DNA of 64,000 bases, taken from NCBI RefSeq assembly GCF_900104305.1, contig NZ_FNJC01000001.1:610543-674542 (forward strand), written 5' to 3'. Below, one piece after another: positions 34,512 to 42,842 of the stretch; position 1 is the stretch's first letter, and each line of letters opens with the position of its first letter. This DNA is from Filomicrobium insigne (lineage in GTDB: Bacteria; Pseudomonadota; Alphaproteobacteria; Rhizobiales; Hyphomicrobiaceae). Both the position numbers and the translations under genes were made by a program. Below the pieces are notes generated by a model. The model was not told the origin of the DNA and searched no databases. It worked only from the letters and a program-made list of their open reading frames with translations.

Positions 34512-35207
34512 ATGCATAGGCTCTGGCACTTCAGGCTTTGCCCGTTGTCCCGTTCCATTCGTATTACGCTGGCGGAACTCGGCCTCCAAGTTGAGGTCGT
34601 GGAAGAACAGCCGTGGGATGTAAGCGATGATCTGTTACAGCTAAACCCGGCCGGCGAGCTTCCCGTATTGGAAATCGATGCAGGCCCGGTGTTGTGCGGC
34701 ACGTATGCGATTTCAGAGTACATCGCAGAAGAACTGAAGCGGCATCCTGTAGATGGGCTCGAAGTTCCCCTCTTTCCCGGCAACCGTGAAGAACGCGCCG
34801 AAGTCCGGCGGCTTGTCGACTGGTTCCATGGGAAGTTCAATCGCGAGGTAACCAAAGAGCTCCTCTTTGAGAAGGTCTATGCGCGCCTTAAAGGTAACCC
34901 GTCATCAGGACCCGACGCCGATATCGTGCGGGCAATTCGCGGTAATCTGCGTTATCATCTAAGTTATATCAGCTATCTCGCCCACGGGCGGCGCTGGCTT
35001 GCCGGCGAAGATTTGTCGTTTGCCGACATAGCCGCAGCTGCGCATTTGTCCTCCGTCGACTACCTCGGTGAAGTCGCTTGGGACGAGTTTCCGCAAGCCA
35101 AGGAGTGGTATGCGCGTGTCAAATCGCGACCGGCATTTCGAGCGATCCTCAGCGACCGCGTCCCCGGCGCTGCTCCCCCCGCGCACTACACAGACCTCGA
35201 TTTCTAA
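34512..35207 (+). CDS. Glutathione S-transferase family protein, possibly FzlA-like
   Basis: The 231-residue protein has an N-terminal thioredoxin-like domain (RLWHFRLCPLSRSIRITLAE) and a C-terminal all-helical domain, the GST layout. An ELPVLEID strand carries the cis-Pro. The C-terminal end PPAHYTDLDF and the position beside queG resemble, from memory, the FzlA group that binds FtsZ and controls cell division in Caulobacter; that is only a likeness. The alternative is an ordinary detoxifying GST. Its last 98 bases overlap the queG start. Confidence 0.75.
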   Translation: MHRLWHFRLCPLSRSIRITLAELGLQVEVVEEQPWDVSDDLLQLNPAGELPVLEIDAGPVLCGTYAISEYIAEELKRHPVDGLEVPLFPGNREERAEVRRLVDWFHGKFNREVTKELLFEKVYARLKGNPSSGPDADIVRAIRGNLRYHLSYISYLAHGRRWLAGEDLSFADIAAAAHLSSVDYLGEVAWDEFPQAKEWYARVKSRPAFRAILSDRVPGAAPPAHYTDLDF

Positions 35208-36351
35208 GCAAACTGACGTTGCGCCTGCCGAAGCGGTCGCTCTGAAGGAGGCGGTTAGCAAGCGAGCACGTGAGCTTGGTTTCGACGCGTTCGGCGTAAG
35301 CCGTCCCGACGCTATCGCTCTCGCCGGAGCGCGACTTGAGACCTATGTTGCGGCGGGACACCACGGCGACATGGCATGGATGGAAACGACGCTTGAACGT
35401 CGCCGCGACCCCAAAGCCCTCATGCCCAACGCACGCTCCGTCATTGCTGTGGCCATGAGCTATGCGCCCGACACAAATCCTATGGAGGCGCTCTCCCAGA
35501 CATCCCGCGGACTTATCTCAGTTTATGCCAAGGGCCGTGACTACCACGATGTCCTTAAGGGGCGCTTGAAACAACTCGCGGGCTATCTGGCCTCGCGCAG
35601 CGGGGAAGACGTGAAAGTCTTTGTCGACACTGCGCCGCTCATGGAGAAGCCTTTGGCTGCGGCTGGCGGTATTGGCTGGCAAGGCAAACACACCAATCTC
35701 GTATCGCGCGAACATGGCTCGTGGCTTTTTCTAGGGGCGATTTTAACAGCTGCGGAGCTCCCCCCCGACACGGCTGGTCGCGACAATTGCGGACGCTGCC
35801 AACGCTGCCTCGATGTGTGTCCGACAGCAGCCTTTCCAGCTCCCTACCAACTCGACGCGCGGCGATGCCTTGCCTACTTAAGCATCGAGTCGAAGGCGCA
35901 TATCCCAGTTGAGTTTCGCAAGCCGATGGGCAACCGCGTCTACGGATGCGACGACTGCTTGGCGGTATGCCCATGGAATAAATTCGCCTCGGCCGCACGG
36001 GAGGCAAAGTTCGCCGCGCGCGTTGAAACAGACAATCCACCCATTGCGGAATTGATCGCGATTGATGACCGCGCATTTCGCGAGAGGTTTGCGGGCACGC
36101 CTGTAAAACGGACGGGGCGTGACCGGATCGTGCGCAACGCCCTTATCGCAGCCGGCAATTCCCAAGACCGGACGATGATCCCGCTTGTCGAGGAACGCTT
36201 AAAAGACGAATCAGAACTCGTGCGTGCGATGGCCGTCTGGGCTTTGTCTCAGCTTGCAGATCCCGATCACTTTGCCGATCTACGCAAAGCGTATTTGCCG
36301 CGAGAAGCTGATCCTGATGTCCGAAACGAGTGGGAGGCACAATCCGCATGA
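35110..36351 (+). CDS. queG: Epoxyqueuosine reductase QueG
   Basis: This 413-residue iron-sulfur, cobalamin-dependent enzyme makes queuosine from epoxyqueuosine in tRNA wobble position 34. It has two [4Fe-4S] motifs, CGRCQRCLDVCPT and CDDCLAVCPWN, and a C-terminal HEAT-like helix pair (ESELVRAMAVWALSQLADP). The frame has no ATG or GTG between the GST stop and an Asp-Met beyond the N-terminal core, so translation must begin within the GST gene; ATG 35110 has AAGGAG (35099-35104) five bases upstream. The 98-nt overlap is unusual, and the extra N-terminal residues are poorly conserved. The next gene overlaps its stop by 4 nt. Confidence 0.9.
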   Translation: MRVSNRDRHFERSSATASPALLPPRTTQTSISKQTDVAPAEAVALKEAVSKRARELGFDAFGVSRPDAIALAGARLETYVAAGHHGDMAWMETTLERRRDPKALMPNARSVIAVAMSYAPDTNPMEALSQTSRGLISVYAKGRDYHDVLKGRLKQLAGYLASRSGEDVKVFVDTAPLMEKPLAAAGGIGWQGKHTNLVSREHGSWLFLGAILTAAELPPDTAGRDNCGRCQRCLDVCPTAAFPAPYQLDARRCLAYLSIESKAHIPVEFRKPMGNRVYGCDDCLAVCPWNKFASAAREAKFAARVETDNPPIAELIAIDDRAFRERFAGTPVKRTGRDRIVRNALIAAGNSQDRTMIPLVEERLKDESELVRAMAVWALSQLADPDHFADLRKAYLPREADPDVRNEWEAQSA

Positions 36352-37235
36352 AACACCTCGTCTGTCTTGGCATGGGTTTTTCGGCCAGCACGCTTGCCCA
36401 CGAGATGGCGCGCGAAGGCTGGAAGATCAGCGGGACGGCGCGAAGTGCCGAAAAGGTGGCCGCACTGATAGCACGCGGCTGGCACGGTGAGATCTTCGAT
36501 GCTGAGCGGGGTGGGGACGTTCTGCGCGCAGAGCCAGCAGGTGCATTTAGCGACGTCACGCATCTCCTCATTTCAATTCCGCCCGGTGAGACCGGGGACG
36601 GCATCCTCCATCATCACGCTGAGGACATCGCGCGGTTCAAACATCTCGAATGGATCGGGTATCTCTCGACCATCGGCGTCTATGGCAATCATGACGGTGA
36701 TTGGGTCGATGAAACGACGCCCCCGGCACCGTTGTCGCGTAGATCAAAACTGCGGGTCGAAGCCGAACATGCCTGGGAAAAGTTCGCACGCGCCAAACCC
36801 TGGCGTTTGCAGATTTTCCGACTCGCCGGGATCTACGGTCCCGGTCGCAGTGCAATCGACCAGATTGAGGCAGGCAAGGCCCGGCGTATCATCAAGAAGG
36901 ATCAGGTCTTCAACCGGATCCATGTCGGTGATATCGCCACAATTGTTAAAGCCGGAATGACTGGCGCTGGCAGTCACGTCGTCTACAACGTCGCCGATGA
37001 CGAACCGGGGCCACCACAAGACGTCGTCGCCTACGCTGCAGAATTGCTGGGCGTACAACCGCCACCGGAAGTTCCCTTTGAAGACGCAGAGCTTTCGCCA
37101 ATGGCGCGGAGTTTCTATGACGAGCGCAAACGCGTGCGCAACGGCCGGGTCAAGAATGATCTGGGTATCCATCTCTCCTACCCCAATTATCGGACAGGTC
37201 TCGAAGCCGTTCTTGCTGCGCGCCGATACAAGTGA
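36348..37235 (+). CDS. NAD(P)-binding epimerase-like protein
   Basis: The 295-residue cytoplasmic protein starts with a Rossmann fold (LVCLGMGFSASTLAHEMA) where NAD(P) binds, and continues with a typical extended-SDR body (LEWIGYLSTIGVYGNHDG, FRLAGIYGPGR). The YxxxK catalytic pair is not in the standard place, so it may be an atypical SDR rather than an active epimerase. Similar proteins are annotated as 'SDR family, NAD-dependent epimerase/dehydratase' beside queG. The start overlaps the queG stop (ATGA). Substrate unknown. Confidence 0.8.
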   Translation: MKHLVCLGMGFSASTLAHEMAREGWKISGTARSAEKVAALIARGWHGEIFDAERGGDVLRAEPAGAFSDVTHLLISIPPGETGDGILHHHAEDIARFKHLEWIGYLSTIGVYGNHDGDWVDETTPPAPLSRRSKLRVEAEHAWEKFARAKPWRLQIFRLAGIYGPGRSAIDQIEAGKARRIIKKDQVFNRIHVGDIATIVKAGMTGAGSHVVYNVADDEPGPPQDVVAYAAELLGVQPPPEVPFEDAELSPMARSFYDERKRVRNGRVKNDLGIHLSYPNYRTGLEAVLAARRYK

Positions 37236-37417
37236 ACTTGTTCAGGCGCCGTTCAATCAGAGAACGTGATAATGCCGAAATCGAGGCCTATTTTCACCGT
37301 CATCCAGGCTAGGCCATGGCCGAGGTGTTGAGCTCCGGAATTATTGCGTCGGAGTTCAGGAGGCTGTCAGGCTTGCTGGGTGAGAGATGCCGGACATGCA
37401 GGATTGGTTTTAAAACG

Positions 37418-38890
37418 ATGTCGTTTATTGCTGAGCGAATTTTCAATGGAGCGGCGCTGGCCGCATGTGTGAGTGCTGCTCTGACATTCGGGTTCCCGGT
37501 ACAGGCCGAGGATGCAGCACACACCATCGCCAACAAGTTCGCAGAAGACACCGCATCCAATGAGGAGCACGCGAAACAAAAAGAGCTTCAGCGCACGATG
37601 GCGGAACTCAAAAAGAAAGCTGATGAGGCCCGTGCGCGCGCGAACGCCCAACGCCAAGCAGAAGAGACTGAAAGCCGCCGCCTGTACGAGCAGGAGTTAC
37701 TAGAGCGGGCGCGCGAAGAATCGGAAGCGACCCGGCGGGCGGCAGCTGAAGAAGGCGCTCAGGCCAAAGCACGCGCGGAAGCACAGGCTAAGGCCAAGGC
37801 TGACGAAGTCGCCCGTGTCGCTCAGGAGAAAGCCGCGCGTGAACAGAAGCGCGCCGCAGAAGTCGAGGCTGCGCGCCGCGCAAAGGAAATCGCCCAAGCC
37901 AAAGCGCGTGCGGAGGCTGAGGCGAAAGCCAAGGCTGACGAAGTTGCCCGCGTCGCTCAGGAGAAAGCTGCGCGTGAAAAGAAGCGCGCCGCAGAAGTCG
38001 AGGCTGCGCGCCGCGCAAAGGAAGTCGCCCAAGCCAAAGCGCGTGCGGAGACTGAGGCGAAAGCCAAGGCTGACGAAGTTGCCCGCGTCGCTCTGGAGAA
38101 AGCTACCCGTGAAACGAAGCGCGCCGCACAGGCGGAAGCGGACCGTCGGATCCGCGAAGCTGCGCGATGGGCAGCCGAGGCAACAGCAAAAGAGGCAGAA
38201 GCTGAACTGGCCGCACGCGAGCCAATCCACGCCAATCATAGCAGCGACCGCGAGGCGCAAGAGTTAGCAGAGCGGCTTCGAGAGGCGCGACACAAGTACA
38301 GCGCTCTCGGCGGGCCTACCGTTCAGTCGGTACCGGCCAGGGCCAAGCCGGTGACGGTGACACCTGCCGCAATCAGAATGGAAACCAAACCGTCTAAGCC
38401 AACCGCGCGCGCCGAGCAGCATGTCACCATCTTGCTGATCATGGATGTTGGCAAAAGAGGCTGGCGACGTCTCAGCAAAACGGCTGATCCAATGCTCTGC
38501 TTGCATGAGCATTGTTTCTTGAGCCGTGGATCGGATTTGCCCGCCGAAAAGCTCTCTCGGCATGCCGCCTTTGGCCCGACCGTGGCGCTCGTCAAACGGG
38601 GCGTTTCGTGCCGTTCTTCACCATCGTGCATTTTCCGGGATATTGATTTGGAAACTGCTGAGGCGATCCTGCAACCAGTCGATCTGCGGGTCCTGCGTCA
38701 CGATCGTCGGGAAACCCAATTGATCCGAGCCGACAAAACGTGCGATCTGATCCGAGGCGAACTAGTCTGCGGGCATACGGTCGGCACCACCGACTGGCGC
38801 GCGTGGATCGTACCCGAGAGCGTCGCCAAGCGAGCCGGGCCGGCCGCGCTGGAAATGGCGCTCGAATCTGGGTTGGAGGGTTTGGATTGA
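37418..38890 (+). CDS. Exported coiled-coil protein with 45-residue tandem repeats
   Basis: About 490 residues: a signal peptide (IFNGAALAACVSAALTFGF...VQAEDA), a long Ala/Lys/Glu/Arg-rich coiled coil with three tandem 45-residue repeats, a Pro-rich linker, and a C-terminal Cys-containing domain (LCLHEHCFL, CRSSPSCIF, CDLIRGELVC) of about 120 residues that looks globular. The rod resembles TolA, and the whole may span the periplasm, but no TolA domain III or TonB-like end is recognised. The upstream ATG at 37316 is rejected because the segment before 37418 lacks signal character. The mobA start overlaps its stop. Family not recognised. Confidence 0.7.
   Translation: MSFIAERIFNGAALAACVSAALTFGFPVQAEDAAHTIANKFAEDTASNEEHAKQKELQRTMAELKKKADEARARANAQRQAEETESRRLYEQELLERAREESEATRRAAAEEGAQAKARAEAQAKAKADEVARVAQEKAAREQKRAAEVEAARRAKEIAQAKARAEAEAKAKADEVARVAQEKAAREKKRAAEVEAARRAKEVAQAKARAETEAKAKADEVARVALEKATRETKRAAQAEADRRIREAARWAAEATAKEAEAELAAREPIHANHSSDREAQELAERLREARHKYSALGGPTVQSVPARAKPVTVTPAAIRMETKPSKPTARAEQHVTILLIMDVGKRGWRRLSKTADPMLCLHEHCFLSRGSDLPAEKLSRHAAFGPTVALVKRGVSCRSSPSCIFRDIDLETAEAILQPVDLRVLRHDRRETQLIRADKTCDLIRGELVCGHTVGTTDWRAWIVPESVAKRAGPAALEMALESGLEGLD
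37763..38167 (+). repeat. Three tandem 135-bp repeats inside the coiled-coil gene
   Basis: Units at 37763-37897, 37898-38032 and 38033-38167 each encode 45 residues of the form AKARAE-x-x-AKAKADEVARVA. The first two are nearly identical and the third more diverged. This implies past in-frame duplication and possible copy-number variation between strains. Confidence 0.93.
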
Positions 38891-39555
38891 ACGAACCTGC
38901 GCAAAGCGCGGTAAAATACGCTGGTATTACACAATCAGTGACGGGCGTGCTGCTTGCTGGCGGCCAGTCCCGACGCATGGGGGGCGGTGACAAGGGTTTG
39001 CTGGAGTTGGCGGGCAAGCCGATGCTCGCCCACGTCCTGGCGCGTCTTGAGGGTCAGGTTGACCGCGTCGTCATTAACGCCAACGGCGATCCCGGCCGTT
39101 TCGACGCCTTTAACCTTCCCGTATTCGCCGACACAATCGAAGGACATGCCGGGCCTTTGGCCGGCGTCCTCGCGGGGATGCGTTGGGCTGCGGCCAACGT
39201 CGGTGGCGACGGATACATCGTCACCGCTTCGACCGATGCGCCACTCATACCCGCCGACTTGGTTACCCAGCTCGCAGCGAAACTGCGAGATGATCCTGAT
39301 GCCGCCATTGCTCTAGCCGCCTCAGGTGGAAACCTGCACCCCGTCATTGGTCTCTGGCCGGTTGCACTGGCTGATGATCTCGAACAGTCGCTCCGGGACG
39401 GCGTCCGCAAGGTGCTGCACTGGACGGATCAACATGGTACGGTCATTGTAGATTTTGCATATTTCCGCATTGGAGAACGCGAAATCGATCCATTCTTCAA
39501 CGCCAACACGCCCGATGAACTAGACGAAGCCCGCTTGATTTTGGGTGAGCTCTGA
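38887..39555 (+). CDS. mobA: Molybdenum cofactor guanylyltransferase
   Basis: This 222-residue enzyme joins GMP to molybdopterin, giving the guanine dinucleotide form (bis-MGD) needed by formate dehydrogenase. The nucleotidyltransferase signature LLAGGQSRRMGGGDKG is near residues 20-36, with TASTDAPLIP and GIWPV-type strands following. The chosen start is TTG at 38887, overlapping the previous stop (TTGA) and preceded by GGAGG; an ORF extension into the preceding gene is a shadow. mobB follows by 8 nt. The role supports FdhA in the same region. Confidence 0.92.
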   Translation: MNEPAQSAVKYAGITQSVTGVLLAGGQSRRMGGGDKGLLELAGKPMLAHVLARLEGQVDRVVINANGDPGRFDAFNLPVFADTIEGHAGPLAGVLAGMRWAAANVGGDGYIVTASTDAPLIPADLVTQLAAKLRDDPDAAIALAASGGNLHPVIGLWPVALADDLEQSLRDGVRKVLHWTDQHGTVIVDFAYFRIGEREIDPFFNANTPDELDEARLILGEL

Positions 39556-39563
39556 GACGCATC

Positions 39564-40166
39564 GTGCGAATTCAAGATGACCACCACGCCATGCTGCGCG
39601 CACCAAACGGAACACCGATCATCGGAATTGTCGGCTGGAAGAAGTCGGGGAAGACAACCTTGACCGTTCGTCTCGTCGAGGAATTCGTGAAGCGCGGTCT
39701 AAAGCTGGCGACAGTTAAACACGCGCATCACGCATTCGATGTCGACAATGGAGAAACGGATTCGGCGCGTCACCGTCGTGCCGGTGCCTCGCAAGTTGCC
39801 GTTGTTTCTGGGCGACGCTGGGCCATGGTGACAGAACTCCGCGGCGCGCCGGAGCCCAACTTCGAGGAAATCATCGCGGCTCTGGAGCCAGCCGACCTCA
39901 TCATTGTCGAAGGCTACAAATCATCTCCTATCGCAAAGATCGAAGCGCGGCGTGTCAAATCCCTGACAACGAAGCCCCTCGCCGACGATGATCCGCTCGT
40001 TATCGGGATCGCTACCGATCATGCGATCGATGGCAAGGGGTTGCCCGTCTTTGATCTCGACGATATCGAAGCGATTGCCGACTTGATTGAACGGATACTC
40101 GGCCCACTGCCGAGGCAGGCCAACAGCGAAAGCTCCGCCGGAGCGCAGATGCAGGACCCTGAATGA
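39564..40166 (+). CDS. mobB: Molybdopterin-guanine dinucleotide biosynthesis adaptor MobB
   Basis: A 200-residue GTPase that assists MobA. Walker A GWKKSGKTT is at the N-terminus, then HAHHAFDVDNGETDSARHRRAGA, a conserved MobB block. The likely start is GTG at 39564; an ATG at 39591 is the other option. Its stop overlaps the next gene's start (ATGA), which argues for coupled translation. Function in bis-MGD insertion is supported by family membership and by mobA next to it. Confidence 0.92.
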   Translation: MRIQDDHHAMLRAPNGTPIIGIVGWKKSGKTTLTVRLVEEFVKRGLKLATVKHAHHAFDVDNGETDSARHRRAGASQVAVVSGRRWAMVTELRGAPEPNFEEIIAALEPADLIIVEGYKSSPIAKIEARRVKSLTTKPLADDDPLVIGIATDHAIDGKGLPVFDLDDIEAIADLIERILGPLPRQANSESSAGAQMQDPE

Positions 40167-41044
40167 ACGGGCATATTTCTCTGAGATCTCTCGCCGCTTC
40201 CATCTTCTCGGTTGTTACATTTGCCTGCGGATCGGCGCTGGCTCAGAATCCTGCAGCGCCCGCAGCGCTTGATCCCGGAGGACCTGCAATTGCGCTAATC
40301 TCTACCGGCGTCGATTATACCGATCCTGCGATCGCTTCACGTTTGGCACGCGATGGCGAGGGCGAACCCATCGCGTGGGACTTCGTCGACAACGATCTCA
40401 AACCCTTTGCAGCTCCCTCCGACCGTACCGACGATGGGACCCGACTCGCGAAGCTGATCCTAGCGACCGATGATAAGGCGCGCCTCATCGTTGTGCGCGT
40501 AACGCGAAACGAGCCAGACTCCCTGGCGAAGGCCGTAATGTTCATCGCGCGCACGCCGGCAACCGTTGCCGTTGTCGGGACATTTCCGCAGAAACAGGAT
40601 GGATGGGATCGCTTCGGTGGAGCAGCCAGCGCTGCGGCGAAAAATGTGCTGTTCTTTGTCCCCGCCGGGATGCCGGATGAAGCGCTCGGCGGCCAGGCTT
40701 ATCCCGTTGGGCTCAATCTAGAGAATATCCTGACCGTGGCTCCGCTGACGCCCAGTTCCGCAGAAAATGATACGGCGGAAGGCGCGGCCCCGGCCGATGT
40801 CTGGGTCAAGACGCGCGAAACGCAGGTCAACGACCAACCCGTTGTCGTACCGTCAGACGGATTGCAGGCGGCTGCGCTTCTTGGCGGCTATACGACCTGT
40901 GTGCTTCGCGGTCGCGAATTTACTCAGGTCGCCGCTGCGAAGGCGGCCCTCCAGGAGTTCGCATCATCGGTTGGAGATAACGGCCCGAAGAACGTGTACG
41001 ATACCGTTTGCGAACAAAACAACGAGCCCAAGCCATCACCGTAA
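40163..41044 (+). CDS. Secreted degenerate subtilase-like protein
   Basis: A 293-residue exported protein (signal peptide 1-28, ending SALAQ) whose body resembles the S8 subtilisin fold: ALISTGVDYTDPAIASRL, DDGTRLAKLI, VGTFPQKQDGW, SAAAKNVLFFVPAG, YPVGLNLENILTVAP, DGLQAAALLGGY. The catalytic positions are changed: the Asp motif has Ser47, the His motif DDGTRLA has Asp91 for His, and the Ser motif position is Leu. The oxyanion Asn is Met. It is probably not a peptidase and may act as a binding protein. It overlaps mobB by 4 nt. The call is from motif alignment by eye. Confidence 0.65.
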   Translation: MNGHISLRSLAASIFSVVTFACGSALAQNPAAPAALDPGGPAIALISTGVDYTDPAIASRLARDGEGEPIAWDFVDNDLKPFAAPSDRTDDGTRLAKLILATDDKARLIVVRVTRNEPDSLAKAVMFIARTPATVAVVGTFPQKQDGWDRFGGAASAAAKNVLFFVPAGMPDEALGGQAYPVGLNLENILTVAPLTPSSAENDTAEGAAPADVWVKTRETQVNDQPVVVPSDGLQAAALLGGYTTCVLRGREFTQVAAAKAALQEFASSVGDNGPKNVYDTVCEQNNEPKPSP

Positions 41045-41081
41045 GAAAGCCGTATAGATGGCCAGCCGCGGAGGAAGCGTG

Positions 41082-41390
41082 ATGGACGAAGACAATATGA
41101 ATCGCAAAGAGCGTCGCGCTGCACGTAAAGCCGGTCATCTCGACAGCGCCGCTTTTCTCAAGGTCGCCGACAAGTTCATCGATCTCGCCAACCGTGAAAA
41201 TGCGCGCGTCAAGGCTACTGACCTGCACAATGCGTTCCTCTATGCAGCCGCGCGTTATAACGCCTTCGTCGCTAATACGGTCCTCGAAGTCGAGAACCAT
41301 GAGGAATTTGTCCAGACCATGGTGAAGCAGTACGCCGAAATGCTACGGCAGAATCTGGCCGATCCAAACCTCGCAGCAAAGCCAGAGTGA
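41082..41390 (+). CDS. DUF3144-like small protein
   Basis: About 102 residues, helical and charged, with AAFLKVADKFIDLANRENARV, the FLYAAARYNAFVAN segment and KQYAEMLRQNLADPNL, a pattern that matches, from memory, the DUF3144 family. No function is known. The ATG at 41082 has GGAGG seven bases upstream; an upstream ATG at 41058 lacks a site. It is the last plus-strand gene of the mob block, 37 nt after the subtilase-like gene. Confidence 0.7.
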   Translation: MDEDNMNRKERRAARKAGHLDSAAFLKVADKFIDLANRENARVKATDLHNAFLYAAARYNAFVANTVLEVENHEEFVQTMVKQYAEMLRQNLADPNLAAKPE

Positions 41391-41416
41391 CCTTCCTTCG
41401 TACAGCGTAGGCACGA

Positions 41417-42124
41417 TTACGATTTTTGCGACGGAGGTAACGCGGTGCTTTCGGTGTCCGCAGTCTCGTCAGCGGCCTCAGCTTCCGCTTCTTCCGCCTT
41501 CAACGCCGCTGCGCAAGCCGCCCCTGATGTGGCCGCTGTATCAGACCAGTCGTCCTGGGAGGTTTTTGAGGCGACTGCTTCCTCTGCCCCTTGCTTAGCC
41601 TCGGGATCAACCGCTGTAACTTCCGTCTCTTCGACAGGCTTGCCCAACGCCTCCCACTCCGCCACCTCTTCGTCCGAGAGGAACCCTCGGCCAAACCGAT
41701 AAGCCGTCTTCATCATCCCCTTTGGCAGACAAACGGCGGCATCAGTATAGTCCTCGCAGTAGTCATCAAGACCATCCATATTCGCGAGGACAGGGTTGGA
41801 GACCCACAATTTGCGAAGCGCGGTATTGCGAACGTCATCCGGGACGTCGGCTTCCATGAATTGCTCGTAGTCGGAATCGTAGCCGAGCGAGTCGAAATCG
41901 AATTTCGAGAAGTCCCGGACTTCCGGCTTTTGTGCCTCTGCTTCCCCGCGGACCTCACCCTCTGAGGGGGCAGCTGAAGTCTGCTGGTCAATTTCGGAAG
42001 CAGGGGATTTACGTCCGGCCTCGGCCTCAGAGATATCAGCATCTACCTGAGCTTCGCCGGTCCTGTCCGCCTGCTTTAATCGTGACCAGCGTCCGAGAAA
42101 GCCCTCGATCCGTTCCTGGCTCAT
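41417..42124 (-). CDS. DUF3306 formate dehydrogenase accessory protein
   Basis: This 235-residue acidic, cytoplasmic-looking protein contains DFDSLGYDSDYEQFMEADVPDDVRNTALRKLWVSNPVLANMDGLDDYCEDYTD, the DUF3306 core, and a low-complexity Glu/Ala-rich C-terminal end. DUF3306 genes are usually found with DUF3305 and formate dehydrogenase genes, and the same is seen here. Function unknown; a role in maturation is a guess. The start overlaps the DUF3305 stop (ATGA). Confidence 0.75.
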   Translation of the reverse strand: MSQERIEGFLGRWSRLKQADRTGEAQVDADISEAEAGRKSPASEIDQQTSAAPSEGEVRGEAEAQKPEVRDFSKFDFDSLGYDSDYEQFMEADVPDDVRNTALRKLWVSNPVLANMDGLDDYCEDYTDAAVCLPKGMMKTAYRFGRGFLSDEEVAEWEALGKPVEETEVTAVDPEAKQGAEEAVASKTSQDDWSDTAATSGAACAAALKAEEAEAEAADETADTESTALPPSQKS

Positions 42125-42708
42125 TCGTTTTCCGTCTTTCCTTGCTTGGCACCCTTTGCACCATTCACCTTGCCCATCATGGCACGCCGCTCGCTCAAAG
42201 CGAATATCGGCTCTTGTCCAAAGAGATGCTTTTCCGGCTCAAGGTGCGGCTCACGTCGACGTTTCTTGAACGTCTCTTCAACGTGGTGCTTATCAATGAA
42301 ATCCCGGATGATGAAGACCAACCGCTCCGGCATCGCCACGCAGTCTACGGAATCGAGCCCCATGCTCGCATGCGGTTGCGCCTCGAAAGGCGAGGCCGTG
42401 ACCAAGTGAACGTCCAGCGGGTGTTCGCTTCCGGATTCTGGATCTTCCCGCGTCACCACGTACACAGACGGTTCGCCGTTGGCCAGGTTTACGCAGTAGG
42501 CGGTCGTTTCCTTCCGATGTAATTCAAGTGGAAGGGTCGCAGCGTGGTAATGCACCACATCATCCGTACGACGAAGCTCGCGCCAATCGTCAATTGACGG
42601 CGCGTCGAGAAATACGCTGATCGGGCGCCAACGATATTCCTGCCATGGATGCGAAATGCGCTCTCGCGCGATCACAACCCCTAGGGGAATGGAGACCGCA
42701 AGGCTCAT
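42121..42708 (-). CDS. DUF3305 formate dehydrogenase accessory protein
   Basis: The 195-residue protein opens with SLAVSIPLGVVIARERISHPWQEYRWRPISVFLDAP and has the HRKETTAYCVNLANGEPSVYVV middle typical of DUF3305, plus a basic C-terminus. No signal peptide. It precedes DUF3306 on the minus strand and is divergent from the poly-ferredoxin gene (134-bp gap). Family association with formate dehydrogenases is from remembered gene neighbourhoods; function is unknown. Confidence 0.75.
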   Translation of the reverse strand: MSLAVSIPLGVVIARERISHPWQEYRWRPISVFLDAPSIDDWRELRRTDDVVHYHAATLPLELHRKETTAYCVNLANGEPSVYVVTREDPESGSEHPLDVHLVTASPFEAQPHASMGLDSVDCVAMPERLVFIIRDFIDKHHVEETFKKRRREPHLEPEKHLFGQEPIFALSERRAMMGKVNGAKGAKQGKTENE

Positions 42709-42842
42709 TTATTCGACAGCTCCCTACGCTCCTAGACAAAAGAAATTGTATATTGCCAATTGAACCTTCCGCAAGTGCACTTTACAGCAGTTAAGGTCAT
42801 AATTGCTGCTCCTTGCCACATAACATACGGCGGTGCCCCCAT

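Noticed and set aside
34349-34855. Minus-strand ORF with a Cys-rich C-terminus near the GST gene
   Set aside because: Most of it overlaps the GST gene on the other strand and the start is unsupported; the Cys-rich end alone is weak evidence.
37418-38890. Naming the coiled-coil protein TolA
   Set aside because: Only the Ala/Lys/Glu-rich rod resembles TolA; the C-terminal domain does not, and no tol/pal genes are nearby.
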